Assembly: GCF_008329705.1 (NCBI RefSeq) | Contig: NZ_VTSX01000025.1 | Coordinates: forward strand, 1-64,000 | From: Chryseobacterium sp. SN22 | GTDB lineage: Bacteria; Bacteroidota; Bacteroidia; Flavobacteriales; Weeksellaceae | Direction: 5' to 3' | Length of the DNA: 64,000 bases | Shown: piece after piece, positions 32,051 through 41,020 of the stretch | Position numbering within the stretch: the first letter of the stretch is position 1 | Layout: every line of letters starts with the position of its first letter | Notes under the pieces: model-generated | What the model was told of the DNA's origin: nothing | The model's input: the letters and a program-made list of their open reading frames with translations, nothing else | Databases searched by the model: none | Made by a program: the position numbers and the translations under genes

Positions 32051-32620
32051 TTAAGAGAATTTTCCTCTGTTTCTCATATTCGGATTGTGCATGTGCTTCT
32101 GCATGGTCGGCATTTTCAGCTGGTCTTTCATCATTTTAATCTGATCGGTCATCATTCCGGCACTATCCAGTCTTTTAGCTTCATCCAATAGCTTCTGCCC
32201 CTCCTGTCGTCTGCCTTTGGAGATTGCTGCTGCAGCCAGGTTCAACGTAGCCATGGCTCTGTCGTGTTTCATGTTCAGCCCGTATTCCAGCGCTTTTTTC
32301 ATAAAAGGTTCCACTTTGGTCGGATGGTCCTGGGCATTGGTTAATCCCATCAGATAATGATAATATCCGTATTGGGTTTTATGAAGCTGTGCTCTGTAAT
32401 CTGTAATATTTTTCAGCCATTCACCGGCTTTTTCCATATTCTGCTTTCTCAACTGCCAGAAAGCCAAAAGGATGTATTCGTTTTTAAAGAAAATAAGAAC
32501 AGGCAGTGCTGCTAAAAGAAAAACAACAATTCCCCATCCCAGGCTTCTTGTAAAGATCATCAGGTAAAGTCCTGAAAGGATAAGAACTGCCGCAACGGCA
32601 ATTTTTATATATTTATTCAT
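32051..32620 (-). CDS. Membrane-anchored TPR-like protein
   Basis: This 189-aa protein has two membrane helices at the N terminus (about 6-25 and 28-46). A soluble helical part of about 120 residues resembles tetratricopeptide repeats (AGEWLKNITDYRAQLHK, YHYLMGLTNAQDHP, ALEYGLNMKHDRAMATLNLA). The C terminus is rich in Met, Asn and His. TPRs mediate protein contacts; the partner is unknown. The family is typical of flavobacteria. It lies upstream of a bidirectional terminator, with folA starting beyond a gap on the same strand. Confidence 0.8.
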   Translation of the reverse strand: MNKYIKIAVAAVLILSGLYLMIFTRSLGWGIVVFLLAALPVLIFFKNEYILLAFWQLRKQNMEKAGEWLKNITDYRAQLHKTQYGYYHYLMGLTNAQDHPTKVEPFMKKALEYGLNMKHDRAMATLNLAAAAISKGRRQEGQKLLDEAKRLDSAGMMTDQIKMMKDQLKMPTMQKHMHNPNMRNRGKFS

Positions 32621-32707
32621 TCGTAAAATTTAGAAGTGCAAAGATAATAAATTTCAGGTTCAATGTTAAGGGTTTAAGATTTAATGCTCAACTTTGAAGC
32701 CGGAACT

Positions 32708-33199
32708 TTAAACATTAATTTTCTCATAGGTATGGAAACAGAAATCATATTGATGCTTTTCGTCTTTTTCATAACAGATTTCGTCGGTCTTTTTCCAGAC
32801 TTTAGGGTCGATCGCAGGAAAATAGGTATCCGCTTCAAATTCTGTTTTCACCAGCGTTACCTCAAGCCGGTCCGTAATATCCATTGTCTGCTCATAGATT
32901 TTTCCGCCTCCGATGATGAAAATTTCCTCATCGATTTTCTTGGCAAACTTCATGGCTTCTTTGATGCTTCCTACAATCAGAATTCCTTCTTCGAACCAAT
33001 CGGTTTTCCGGGACACAACAATATTGGTACGGTTGGGCAGCGGTTTCCCTATGCTTTCATACGTTTTTCTTCCCATGATCACCGGATGTCCCGAAGTGAT
33101 CTCTTTAAAGTGTTTTAAATCTTTCGGAAGATGCCAGAGCAATTGGTTCTCAAAACCGATCTCGTTCTTCTCTCCCATGGCCACCACAATTGTTGTCAT
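32708..33199 (-). CDS. folA: Dihydrofolate reductase
   Basis: This 163-aa enzyme reduces dihydrofolate with NADPH. Landmarks are VVAMGEKNEIGFENQLLWHLP at the start, VIMGRKTYESIG (NADPH-binding region) and IIGGGKIYEQ near 97. The length is that of typical chromosomal DHFR. The divergent gene is lemA. Confidence 0.95.
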   Translation of the reverse strand: MTTIVVAMGEKNEIGFENQLLWHLPKDLKHFKEITSGHPVIMGRKTYESIGKPLPNRTNIVVSRKTDWFEEGILIVGSIKEAMKFAKKIDEEIFIIGGGKIYEQTMDITDRLEVTLVKTEFEADTYFPAIDPKVWKKTDEICYEKDEKHQYDFCFHTYEKINV

Positions 33200-33234
33200 T
33201 AAAATAAATTTTTACAAAATTAGCACATAATTTG

Positions 33235-33242
33235 TATATTTG
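33235..33242 (+). promoter_or_regulatory. -7 promoter box before lemA
   Basis: TATATTTG matches TAnnTTTG and lies 34 bases before the lemA ATG. No -33 TTG at the usual distance. Confidence 0.4.
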
Positions 33243-33276
33243 GTTAGCACAAAAAATATTAAAAAAATTTCAAACT

Positions 33277-33885
33277 ATGAAAAATAAAGGTTGTCTGAGC
33301 GCCGGAACGATCGGTATCGCTCTCCTTATCATTGTTGCTGTCCTGTTTTTCTGGGGCAAAAGCGGCTACAATAATTTCGTAACGAAAGAACAGAACGTTA
33401 ATACCAAATGGTCCAACGTAGAAACCGTATATCAGAAGAGAGCAAACCTGATCCCGAATCTGGAAAGAACCGTAAAATCATATTCTAAATTTGAGCAGGA
33501 AACTTTAACGAAGGTAGTTGAAGCCCGCTCCAAGGCAACCTCTATCAATATCGATCCGACCAACATGACGGAGCAGGATCTGGCAAAATTCCAGGCGGCA
33601 CAGGGTGAATTATCGGGGGCTCTAAGCCGTTTGATGGCCGTTGTGGAATCTTATCCTAATCTAAAGGCCGACCAGCAGTACATTAATTTCCAGAGAGAAT
33701 ATACGGCGATCGAAAACAGCATCAGAACGGAAACTGTTTACTATAACGCAGCAGCTCAGGATTACAATACTTCGATTAAAACATTCCCGAATAATATCCT
33801 GGCGAACTTCACTAACTTTAAGGAAAAACCTTACTTTAAAGCAGCAGCAGGAGCAGAAAAAGCACCTGAAGTATTCTCAGAATAA
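33277..33885 (+). CDS. LemA family protein
   Basis: About 202 aa from the ATG at 33277. One membrane helix (about 8-26) is followed by a long helical domain containing YNNFVTKEQNVNTKWSNVE and YQKRANLIPNLERTVKSYS, the LemA signature. LemA proteins are membrane-anchored helical bundles of unclear function. It overlaps the next gene at the stop (33885 is also the first base of that ATG), forming an operon with two TPM-domain proteins, a common bacterial arrangement. Confidence 0.92.
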   Translation: MKNKGCLSAGTIGIALLIIVAVLFFWGKSGYNNFVTKEQNVNTKWSNVETVYQKRANLIPNLERTVKSYSKFEQETLTKVVEARSKATSINIDPTNMTEQDLAKFQAAQGELSGALSRLMAVVESYPNLKADQQYINFQREYTAIENSIRTETVYYNAAAQDYNTSIKTFPNNILANFTNFKEKPYFKAAAGAEKAPEVFSE

Positions 33886-34316
33886 TGGCAACTCCCTTCT
33901 TGACAGATCAGCAGATTGCTTCCCTGGTGGATGCTATCCAGTCGGCGGAAGAACATTCTACCGGTGAGATCAGGGTGCATATCGATACGAATACGGATGA
34001 AGACAATGCCAAAATTGCCTTCAGGGTGTTTGAAGAGCTGTGCCTGAACAAAACAGCTGAAAGAAATGCGGTGCTCTTCCATATCAACTTTGAACGGAAG
34101 TACCTGACGATTATCGGCGATACCGGCATTCATAACAAGGTCAGCCAGTCTTTTTGGGATCATCTGCATGATTACATTACCTCTGAATTTTCGAAAGGAA
34201 ACTATTACAAAGCCCTGAAAAGCGGAATCCTTGAAACCGGCCAGGAACTAAAAAAATATTTTCCTGTAACGGGAGAAAACCACAATGAACTGCCTAATGA
34301 AATTACGTTCTCTTAA
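33885..34316 (+). CDS. TPM-domain protein (soluble)
   Basis: This 143-aa protein has a single TPM (TLP18.3-Psb32-MOLO1) domain: LVDAIQSAEEHSTGEIRVHID, then RNAVLFHINFERKYLTIIGDTGIH. No signal peptide or membrane segment was seen, so it is cytoplasmic. The function of these small TPM proteins is unknown; they accompany LemA. The start overlaps lemA by one base, and its end overlaps the next gene by up to 32 bases. Confidence 0.9.
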   Translation: MATPFLTDQQIASLVDAIQSAEEHSTGEIRVHIDTNTDEDNAKIAFRVFEELCLNKTAERNAVLFHINFERKYLTIIGDTGIHNKVSQSFWDHLHDYITSEFSKGNYYKALKSGILETGQELKKYFPVTGENHNELPNEITFS

Positions 34317-35097
34317 CATAGTTTTTTCATTCTTATTCATTTGCTTTTACAGTCTTGTAGCGGCCCAATATACGGTTCCCCCAAAACCGGCTGTCCTCTA
34401 TCCTGTTTTTGATGAAGCCAATCTGCTGAAACCACAGGAAAAAGAGGCGCTGAATAAAAAGCTGATTGCCTTTTCAGATTCTACCTCCACCGAAATTGAA
34501 GTCATCATCATTCCCTCCACCAAAGGGGAAGACGTGAATTTCCTGGCTACGATGTTCGGAGAAAAATGGGGCATCGGAAAAAAGAACGTGGACAACGGAG
34601 TTGTTTTTTTAATAGCTACGGAAGACCATACCATGTCGATCCAGCAGGGCCGTGCCGTTGAACAGTACCTTACGGCATCCGTGGCAGGACAGATCCTTGA
34701 CTATATCGTGACGCCGCATTTCAAGCAGGGTGAATGGTATGACGGAATTAACCGCGGTACTTCGGCCATTATGGAAGCGGTACAAGGGAAATTCAAGCCG
34801 CTGAACAACCAGGAAAACAGCGGCAGCGGCAGCCTTACCAAAATTATCATCATTGCTTTTGTCATTTTCATCCTTCTGGCCATTCTTTTCGGAAACAGAG
34901 GTGGCGGAAAAGGTGGCGGTGATGATGACGATGTCATCATTTCCAGAAGAGGGCGGAGAAATTACCCTGGCGGATTCTTCCCTTTCCCGGGCAGCTTCGG
35001 CGGTGGATTTGGCGGCGGAAGTTCCGGCGGCGGTGGTTTCGGAGGCTTTGGCGGAGGCGGAAGCTTTGGCGGCGGCGGTGCTTCCGGAGGATGGTAG
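34285..35097 (+). CDS. TPM-domain membrane protein with Gly-rich tail
   Basis: This 270-aa protein starts at the ATG at 34285 or possibly 34297. A signal peptide runs to about residue 27. The TPM domain follows (FDEANLLKPQEKEALNKKL, GVVFLIATEDHTMSIQQGRA). A membrane helix lies at about 183-202, then basic residues and a tail of about 50 residues made mostly of Gly, Phe and Ser. This is the YgcG/TPM layout, with the phosphatase-like TPM domain outside the inner membrane. It completes the lemA operon. Confidence 0.9.
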   Translation: MNCLMKLRSLNIVFSFLFICFYSLVAAQYTVPPKPAVLYPVFDEANLLKPQEKEALNKKLIAFSDSTSTEIEVIIIPSTKGEDVNFLATMFGEKWGIGKKNVDNGVVFLIATEDHTMSIQQGRAVEQYLTASVAGQILDYIVTPHFKQGEWYDGINRGTSAIMEAVQGKFKPLNNQENSGSGSLTKIIIIAFVIFILLAILFGNRGGGKGGGDDDDVIISRRGRRNYPGGFFPFPGSFGGGFGGGSSGGGGFGGFGGGGSFGGGGASGGW

Positions 35098-35264
35098 AAA
35101 ATTCCCGACCTGATTTTTATCATTTCAAATTTTTATAGTAAACAGCAATACGTTTGTAAGTCTCAACACACCACAATATTATAATTAAGAAATCCTTACA
35201 ATACACTTTTTAGTGATATAAAATATTATGTAACACGCAAGTTTTTTCTTCATAAAAGACCCAT

Positions 35265-35272
35265 TATTTTTG
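35265..35272 (+). promoter_or_regulatory. -7 promoter box before the MACPF gene
   Basis: TATTTTTG matches TAnnTTTG and lies 31 bases before the ATG at 35304. No clear TTG at the expected -33 distance. Confidence 0.4.
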
Positions 35273-35303
35273 CGGCTGATAATCATTAAAAAATATTTTA
35301 TTT

Positions 35304-36686
35304 ATGAGAAAAACTTTAAGGCTTGCTCCTGCAGCAATGCTTCTTTTAGGGGTACTTTCATGTAGTACCAATGAAATTTTAGAGGAGACCATTGAAATTT
35401 CAAATACCGGCAAATCAGCCAAATCTTTATCAGCAAAGTATACTTCGGAATACAGCTATCTTGGTTCGGGATATGACGTTACCAAAAATTATGCAGTTGA
35501 AAGCTCCACAGGTAATCAGGTAGTAGATGTTTACCAGCTTATCAATGATATTGAAAGCCCAACGATTTCTTTTCAGGATTATAAAGAAAATTATGGAGAG
35601 AATGCATACGAATATGCAAAAAATGTGACCAGCAAATTGGATTTGGGTGGAACATTTTCTTTATTCAAGCAATCCATAACTGCTTCTTTCAATGGATCTT
35701 TGACCAGTAGTAATAAGTTTGACGGAAAGTATATTTACGGGAGCTATCATCTTTTAATTAAACAAAAAAGATATAAATTTACAACCCCGACAGCCAGTAA
35801 TTTAAAAAATTACCTGACTCCGCAGTTTACTCAGGCACTACAAACTATGACTCCGCAGGAGATCGTACAGTACTATGGGACACACGTTCTTACAGACATT
35901 TATACAGGAGGCAAGCTTGATGTGATGTTTCGTTCAGAAACAAGCAATGAAAACAGAAAAAACGCTTCCGAGGTGGGTGTAAAGGTTAGTGCAGCAAGCA
36001 TATTTAACATCAACGTGAATAACAATGTTGATACGTCTTCTTCATCCAAGAACTTTAACAGAACATTATCCTATAGATCTTATGGAGGAGATCCGACAAA
36101 ATCTTTATTGGGAACGATAAGTCTGGACCAATCCACTCCAAGTGTAAATATTGCCAACTGGCAAAATTCATGTACTCCTGAGAATTCTGTATTTGTAGAT
36201 ATTGCTGAGCATGGCGTACTGAAATTATACGACTTTGTAGATGATCCGGCTAAAAAAGCAGCTTTAAAGGCTTATATTGATCAATATTTGATTGATAACC
36301 AAGTTCAGATGGAATATCTTCCTATTGATATCCACAGATATTATAATCAAAGCACTACCGATCATTATTATACAAAAACTCCTGGAGCCTACGGCGGATA
36401 CGGATATGAAGGAGTAGACTTCAGGGCATATAATTATAAGGCACCAAGTACAGTTGCGATCTATAGATACTGGAATGGAACGGATCACTATTATACAACG
36501 GCACCCGGAGCACCTGCCGGTTATGTATCAGAAGGTATAGAGTTTTACGCTTATCCTTCTCAGATTAGCGGCAGTCGTCCGATCTACCAATATTACGGAA
36601 GAAAGAGAGGAGATCATTATTATACCACTTCTTTCCAGTCGTATTCCGGTTATACTTATGAAGGAATTGCTTTTTATGCATTGTAA
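35304..36686 (+). CDS. MACPF lipoprotein with C-terminal DUF5648 repeats
   Basis: This 460-aa protein has a lipoprotein signal with Cys at about residue 20 (LLLGVLSC). The middle (about 60-330) is a MACPF/perforin domain; the signature YYGTHVLTDIYTGGKLDV is plain near 190. The last about 120 residues hold three copies of a motif of the type DHYYT-x-xPGA-x-xGY-x-xEG-x-xFxAY, which matches the DUF5648 repeat, a putative carbohydrate- or surface-binding module. MACPF proteins form pores. In Bacteroides the BSAP proteins of this kind kill sibling strains, so an antibacterial role is plausible but unproven. It is a single gene with its own promoter box and terminator. Confidence 0.88.
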   Translation: MRKTLRLAPAAMLLLGVLSCSTNEILEETIEISNTGKSAKSLSAKYTSEYSYLGSGYDVTKNYAVESSTGNQVVDVYQLINDIESPTISFQDYKENYGENAYEYAKNVTSKLDLGGTFSLFKQSITASFNGSLTSSNKFDGKYIYGSYHLLIKQKRYKFTTPTASNLKNYLTPQFTQALQTMTPQEIVQYYGTHVLTDIYTGGKLDVMFRSETSNENRKNASEVGVKVSAASIFNINVNNNVDTSSSSKNFNRTLSYRSYGGDPTKSLLGTISLDQSTPSVNIANWQNSCTPENSVFVDIAEHGVLKLYDFVDDPAKKAALKAYIDQYLIDNQVQMEYLPIDIHRYYNQSTTDHYYTKTPGAYGGYGYEGVDFRAYNYKAPSTVAIYRYWNGTDHYYTTAPGAPAGYVSEGIEFYAYPSQISGSRPIYQYYGRKRGDHYYTTSFQSYSGYTYEGIAFYAL

Positions 36687-37005
36687 AAAAGTAGTTGATC
36701 TTCACTTATAAACCTGATAGTATAACTGATATTTAACTTGAAAGGTCATGATGCAGAATGATAATAAAAGTTAAAAGTTCTCTACCTGAACATAAATATA
36801 AATCGGTCATTAATTAATGACCGATTTTTTATTGATAAAACAGCATTAATTTAAAAATGTAATTATTTAATTAAAAATAATTTTTTTGTTCTTTAGTGTA
36901 ATTAATGGTAATATAAATGGATTATTTTAATATTAAAAACTAATAAACACCGTCAAATTCTGTTTTTACTTCAAAAATTTTCATTATATTTACTAAAAAC
37001 AGGTT
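36687..37005. other. Intergenic stretch
   Basis: No gene was seen in this 319-base AT-rich gap. It contains the palindromic terminator at 36799-36832; the rest shows nothing recognised. Confidence 0.5.
36799..36832 (+). terminator. Perfect palindromic terminator of the MACPF gene
   Basis: AATCGGTCATTAA (36801-36813) is followed directly by its exact inverse TTAATGACCGATT and then a T run. Confidence 0.8.
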
Positions 37006-37527
37006 ATGAAGAAGACATTGGTAGTTTTTGCACACCCTTATCTGGAGCATTCCAATTCGAATGCGGAACTCATCAATTTCTATGTCCGTCATCAGCATTT
37101 TACCCTTCGGGACCTGTATGAAGAATATCCCGATTTCCACATTGCCGCTTTCAGAGAACGAAAAAGAATCGGAAATTACAACCGTTTTATCTTTCAGTTC
37201 CCTTTGATTTGGTTCGGGCCCCCTCCCCTTTTAAAGTTGTGGATCGATGAAGTTTTCGACCGCGAATGGCTGAAAGAAGGGGAACAGAATCCGCTGGAAG
37301 GCAAGGAAGTCTATATCCTGGTAACAACAGGTGGTAAAGAACGGTCGTTCAGTAAGGAGGGCACCTACAAATTTACGGTAGAAGAACTGATCAGCGGACT
37401 GATTGTCTCACTGAGTGTTTTTAAGGCCAATATCAAAAATATAAAAATCGTTTACGAAGCCAACAAGCTTTCAAAAAAAGAAATTATTCTGCATAAAAAG
37501 CAGTTTGTAGAACTTCTCAATCAATAA
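37006..37527 (+). CDS. KefF-like NAD(P)H quinone oxidoreductase
   Basis: This 173-aa flavodoxin-fold protein opens VVFAHPYLEHSNSN, then has FQFPLIWFGPPPLLKLWIDE and TTGGKERSFSKEGT. These are hallmarks of the NQO1/KefF/MdaB group, which bind FAD or FMN and reduce quinones. In Gram-negative bacteria KefF is the activating partner of the KefC potassium efflux system. Here the gene lies three bases before a KefC-like antiporter gene, supporting that partnership. Confidence 0.88.
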   Translation: MKKTLVVFAHPYLEHSNSNAELINFYVRHQHFTLRDLYEEYPDFHIAAFRERKRIGNYNRFIFQFPLIWFGPPPLLKLWIDEVFDREWLKEGEQNPLEGKEVYILVTTGGKERSFSKEGTYKFTVEELISGLIVSLSVFKANIKNIKIVYEANKLSKKEIILHKKQFVELLNQ

Positions 37528-37530
37528 AAT

Positions 37531-39408
37531 ATGGAAACAAGCTTAGCAATGAATACCCTGATTTTCCTCGGCGTTGCCATTATTATGGTTCCGCTGGCCA
37601 GAAAATTCGGGCTGAGTTCCGTTATCGGATATATTGCGGGCGGAATCATCATCGGACCGTATGTCCTGAAATTAACGGGCAGGAATGTAGATGACATTAT
37701 GCATGCCAGCGAATTTGGAGTTATTATGCTTCTGTTTCTGGTAGGTCTCGAACTTGAGCCGCGGAAATTCTGGGAAATGCGGAAAAAAATCATAGGTCTC
37801 GGAATGACCCAGATGCTCCTCACCATTTCCCTTCTTTTTGTGGTTTTCCTCTGGGCGGGCTGGAAGGTGGATAAAGCAGTGGCGGTGGCGATGTGTTTTG
37901 CCTTGTCTTCTACCGCTATCGTACTGCAGACCCTCCAGGAAAAAAACAATCTGAATACGCTGGCCGGTGAAGCTTCGTTTTCAACACTGCTGTTTCAGGA
38001 TATTGCCGTAATCCCCATCCTTGCCATCCTGCCGCTTATGGCCCATCATAAAGTGACCAGCAACGATAATGAAATCCATGTGATTATCCAGAACCTTCCG
38101 CAGTGGATGCAGTTTGCCACGGTAATCCTTGGGGTTGCAATTCTGATCCTGTTGGGAAGGTATGTTTTTGTGCCTTTTTTAAGATATGTTTCAAAGTCCG
38201 GAATGACGGAACTGCTTACGGCTTCTTCCTTGTTCCTGGTAATCGGTGTTTCCGAACTGATGATCGCCATCGGTCTTTCTCCTGCTTTAGGTGCTTTCCT
38301 TGCGGGAGTTATGCTGGCCAACAGTGAGTTCCGGCATGAGCTTGAAGCGCAGATCAATCCGTTTAAAGGTTTGTTGCTGGCCGTATTTTTTGTAAGTGTA
38401 GGCTCTACCATGAATTTTAATATTATCGCAGAAGATCCCATCTTTATCTTCAGTACGGTTTTCGCAGTATTGGTGATCAAATTCATGGTCCTTTACATGA
38501 TCGGGAAGTTTTTCAAGATTGATACCCCACAAAGTTTATTTTATGCCTTTGCCCTTTCGCAGGTAGGGGAATTTGCTTTTGTGTTAATCAATTATGCTTC
38601 CAGTCTTTACCTGCTGAGTTCAGAGCTGAATGCACAAATGATGGCGGTAACGGCGATTACCATGTGCATCACTCCTTTTCTGCTCATTATCAATGATAAA
38701 CTCATTACCCCAAGGTTTATTAAAGAAATACCTGATGCAGATAATGATTTCAATATCCTGGATGGGAATATCCGTCAGAAAAAGATTATTATTGTAGGTT
38801 TCGGGCATTTCGGGAGCACAGTGGGCCGGCTTTTAAAAGCCAATAAAATTTCAGCGACGGTTCTGGATCGGGATTCGGACCGGGTAAAGCTGCTGAGAAG
38901 CTATGGTTTTAAAGTGTACTACGGGGATGCCACAAAAATTCCTACCCTCCGGGCTGCAGGGATTGAAGATGCGGAAATCCTTGTCCTGTGCCTGGATGAT
39001 CCTGAAGATAATAAATTTGTTGCCGACGTGGTACGGGAAAATTATCCCAAGGTAAAAATATTTGTCCGCGCCAAAAACCGGATCGATGCTTATGAATACC
39101 TCAATAACGGCATCAACAATATTTATCGCGAAACCTTGGGAACCGCCGTCGATATGGCAGTAGATGTTCTTCATGAAACCGGAATGCGGAAATACTCGGC
39201 CAGACGTCTCGGCCAGAGGTTTATGACTATTGATAAGGCTTCCATCCGAAGGCTGGCCAAATCGGAAGATGATGATGAAATCCATCTTTTTACCACAAGA
39301 GAAATCCTCCAGAAAGAGGAGGAATTACTCGCTTACGACAATCTGAATTTCGACAATAAGCAATGGGAAGACTCTTCCATGGACGACGAAGAGGAAAACG
39401 AAGACTAA
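37531..39408 (+). CDS. KefB/KefC-type cation:proton antiporter (CPA2) with RCK domain
   Basis: This 625-aa protein has about 12 membrane helices of the CPA2 exchanger type (about 1-385), with LLFLVGLELEPRKFWEMR and CFALSSTAIVLQTLQE among the landmarks. It is followed by a TrkA-N (RCK) domain with the Rossmann loop IIIVGFGHFGSTVGRLL at about 413-429. KefC lets potassium out and protons in when electrophiles deplete or conjugate glutathione. The upstream KefF-like gene three bases away completes the system. The acidic C terminus (DDEEENED) is unusual but common in the phylum. It converges with the GIN protein gene with no gap. Confidence 0.92.
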   Translation: METSLAMNTLIFLGVAIIMVPLARKFGLSSVIGYIAGGIIIGPYVLKLTGRNVDDIMHASEFGVIMLLFLVGLELEPRKFWEMRKKIIGLGMTQMLLTISLLFVVFLWAGWKVDKAVAVAMCFALSSTAIVLQTLQEKNNLNTLAGEASFSTLLFQDIAVIPILAILPLMAHHKVTSNDNEIHVIIQNLPQWMQFATVILGVAILILLGRYVFVPFLRYVSKSGMTELLTASSLFLVIGVSELMIAIGLSPALGAFLAGVMLANSEFRHELEAQINPFKGLLLAVFFVSVGSTMNFNIIAEDPIFIFSTVFAVLVIKFMVLYMIGKFFKIDTPQSLFYAFALSQVGEFAFVLINYASSLYLLSSELNAQMMAVTAITMCITPFLLIINDKLITPRFIKEIPDADNDFNILDGNIRQKKIIIVGFGHFGSTVGRLLKANKISATVLDRDSDRVKLLRSYGFKVYYGDATKIPTLRAAGIEDAEILVLCLDDPEDNKFVADVVRENYPKVKIFVRAKNRIDAYEYLNNGINNIYRETLGTAVDMAVDVLHETGMRKYSARRLGQRFMTIDKASIRRLAKSEDDDEIHLFTTREILQKEEELLAYDNLNFDNKQWEDSSMDDEEENED

Positions 39409-40227
39409 TTACTGAATGCTTACGCTTCCGCCGCTGCTTTCTTCTTTGGTAATGTTGGTCACATTCCCTTTCTTGTAAATGCTGAGACTGCCGCCGGAAG
39501 AGGCTTCTGCCTGAACAGAGGAAGAGACACTGAGGTCTACGCTCGCTCCGCTCGAAGATTCTGCTTTCAGGTTTTGTACTACCATATTTTTCGCTGAAAT
39601 ACTGCTGCCTGAAGAAGCACTTACTTCTGCATTCTTGGCTTTGCCGGAAAGATCGATGCTTGCGGCTGATGAAGCGTCTACCTCCAGATCCACTGCCCAG
39701 ATTTTACCGTCGAAATTTCCGCTGCTGTCAACGGAAATATCAAAGTCATTGGCTTCCAGATCACCGGAAACCGATGCCGAACTTGACACTTCCACTTTCA
39801 TTTTATCCTGTACAAATTTATCTTTAACGGTAATGCTGGCCGCAGAATTGGCATCCAGCTTAGAAAAGTCTCTGGTATAAATTTTTGCGGAAACATTATG
39901 GGTATTCATCACCCTGATCCCCTGTTTGTAATGGATGTGCAGTTCGCCGCCGCTGTTATCCACCAAAACCTCATCGATAATATTCTGAGGAGCAGAGATG
40001 ACTACTTTTTCCACGTCTGATTTTATTACTTCCGCAGATATGGACTGAGAAACTTCAATTTCGTCGAAATCTCCTGTTACTGTTTTTTCTTTCATTGGGC
40101 CGTTGCCTTTGCTGACCACTTTTTCTACCCAGGTGCTGTTTTCATGTCCATGGTCTCTTCTGTCATGTTTTTCACATGAAGCCATTAATAAAAAGGCTGA
40201 AAAGATAAAAATAGTTTGTGATTTCAT
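39409..40227 (-). CDS. GIN-domain (DUF2807) lipoprotein
   Basis: This 272-aa lipoprotein has a signal MKSQTIFIFSAFLLMASC with Cys at 18. The rest is a repetitive beta-helix-like GIN domain (head GIN, DUF2807), built of short repeats rich in Ser, Ala and Asp (VEVSSSASVSGDLEAN, VDASSAASIDLSGKAKNAE). The family is abundant in Bacteroidota and may be an adhesin or surface scaffold; its function is unknown. It is a lone gene. Confidence 0.9.
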   Translation of the reverse strand: MKSQTIFIFSAFLLMASCEKHDRRDHGHENSTWVEKVVSKGNGPMKEKTVTGDFDEIEVSQSISAEVIKSDVEKVVISAPQNIIDEVLVDNSGGELHIHYKQGIRVMNTHNVSAKIYTRDFSKLDANSAASITVKDKFVQDKMKVEVSSSASVSGDLEANDFDISVDSSGNFDGKIWAVDLEVDASSAASIDLSGKAKNAEVSASSGSSISAKNMVVQNLKAESSSGASVDLSVSSSVQAEASSGGSLSIYKKGNVTNITKEESSGGSVSIQ

Positions 40228-40460
40228 GTTTACCGATTTATTTGATTAATGCGTTATTACTTTTGTAACAACTAAGTTATAAAAAATATTACATCTGCCT
40301 GAATAATTATATAATCAGGATCATAATAAAGAGCTTTCAGATGAATTCTTTATATAAATTTCAAAATAAAAAGCATTAAAAATCAATACCTTATACCACA
40401 ATTTATTTTTCAATGGTACAAGGATTGAACTGAAAAGGTATCACCAAAAAATTAAATAGT

Positions 40461-40826
40461 ATGATTCCATCAAAAACACATGCCGTACTGGATTACGTAG
40501 TCGGCATCCTGCTGATTGCAGCCCCATGGCTTTTAGGATTTGCCGATGATACCGCAGCGACTACCGTTCCTGTAATCTTAGGAGCCTCAACCTTGGTTTA
40601 CAGCCTTTTTACAGACTATGAATATGGTCTGGCCAAAATGCTCCCGTATAAGGCGCATCTTACCATTGATTTTATTGCCGGAACAGTGCTTCTGATTTCG
40701 CCGTGGCTGTTCGGATTCAGCGATCGGGTTTACCTTCCTCACGTTATCCTGGGAGCCTTTGAACTGGCTGCCGTCCTGATGTCAAGAAAATCAACCTCTC
40801 TTGTTCACAGGCCAAAGCAGGCATAA
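40461..40826 (+). CDS. SPW-repeat membrane protein
   Basis: This 121-aa protein has four membrane helices in two similar halves. Each half contains the motif pair seen in the SPW repeat family: LLIAAPWLLGF and LLISPWLFGF. The function is unknown. It is a single gene with a terminator after it. Confidence 0.85.
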   Translation: MIPSKTHAVLDYVVGILLIAAPWLLGFADDTAATTVPVILGASTLVYSLFTDYEYGLAKMLPYKAHLTIDFIAGTVLLISPWLFGFSDRVYLPHVILGAFELAAVLMSRKSTSLVHRPKQA

Positions 40827-40849
40827 TTATTTTCTCGGTAAATGTAAAT

Positions 40850-40882
40850 AAGGCTTTCCTGAATTTGGATAGCCTTTTTTAT
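40850..40882 (+). terminator. Terminator of the SPW-repeat gene
   Basis: AAGGCTTTCC (40850-40859) pairs with GGATAGCCTT (40867-40876) with one mismatch, followed by a T run. Confidence 0.75.
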
Positions 40883-41020
40883 TTTATTAAATGCAATTAA
40901 ATTGAATACCGGAATAACACAGTATTCTTTTCCACATATTTTATTTTGTCCAATTCAAATCTTCCTGCCGTTATGATACCGTAAGTTTTAATATCTTTAT
41001 ACTTTATTAATAAATAATTT

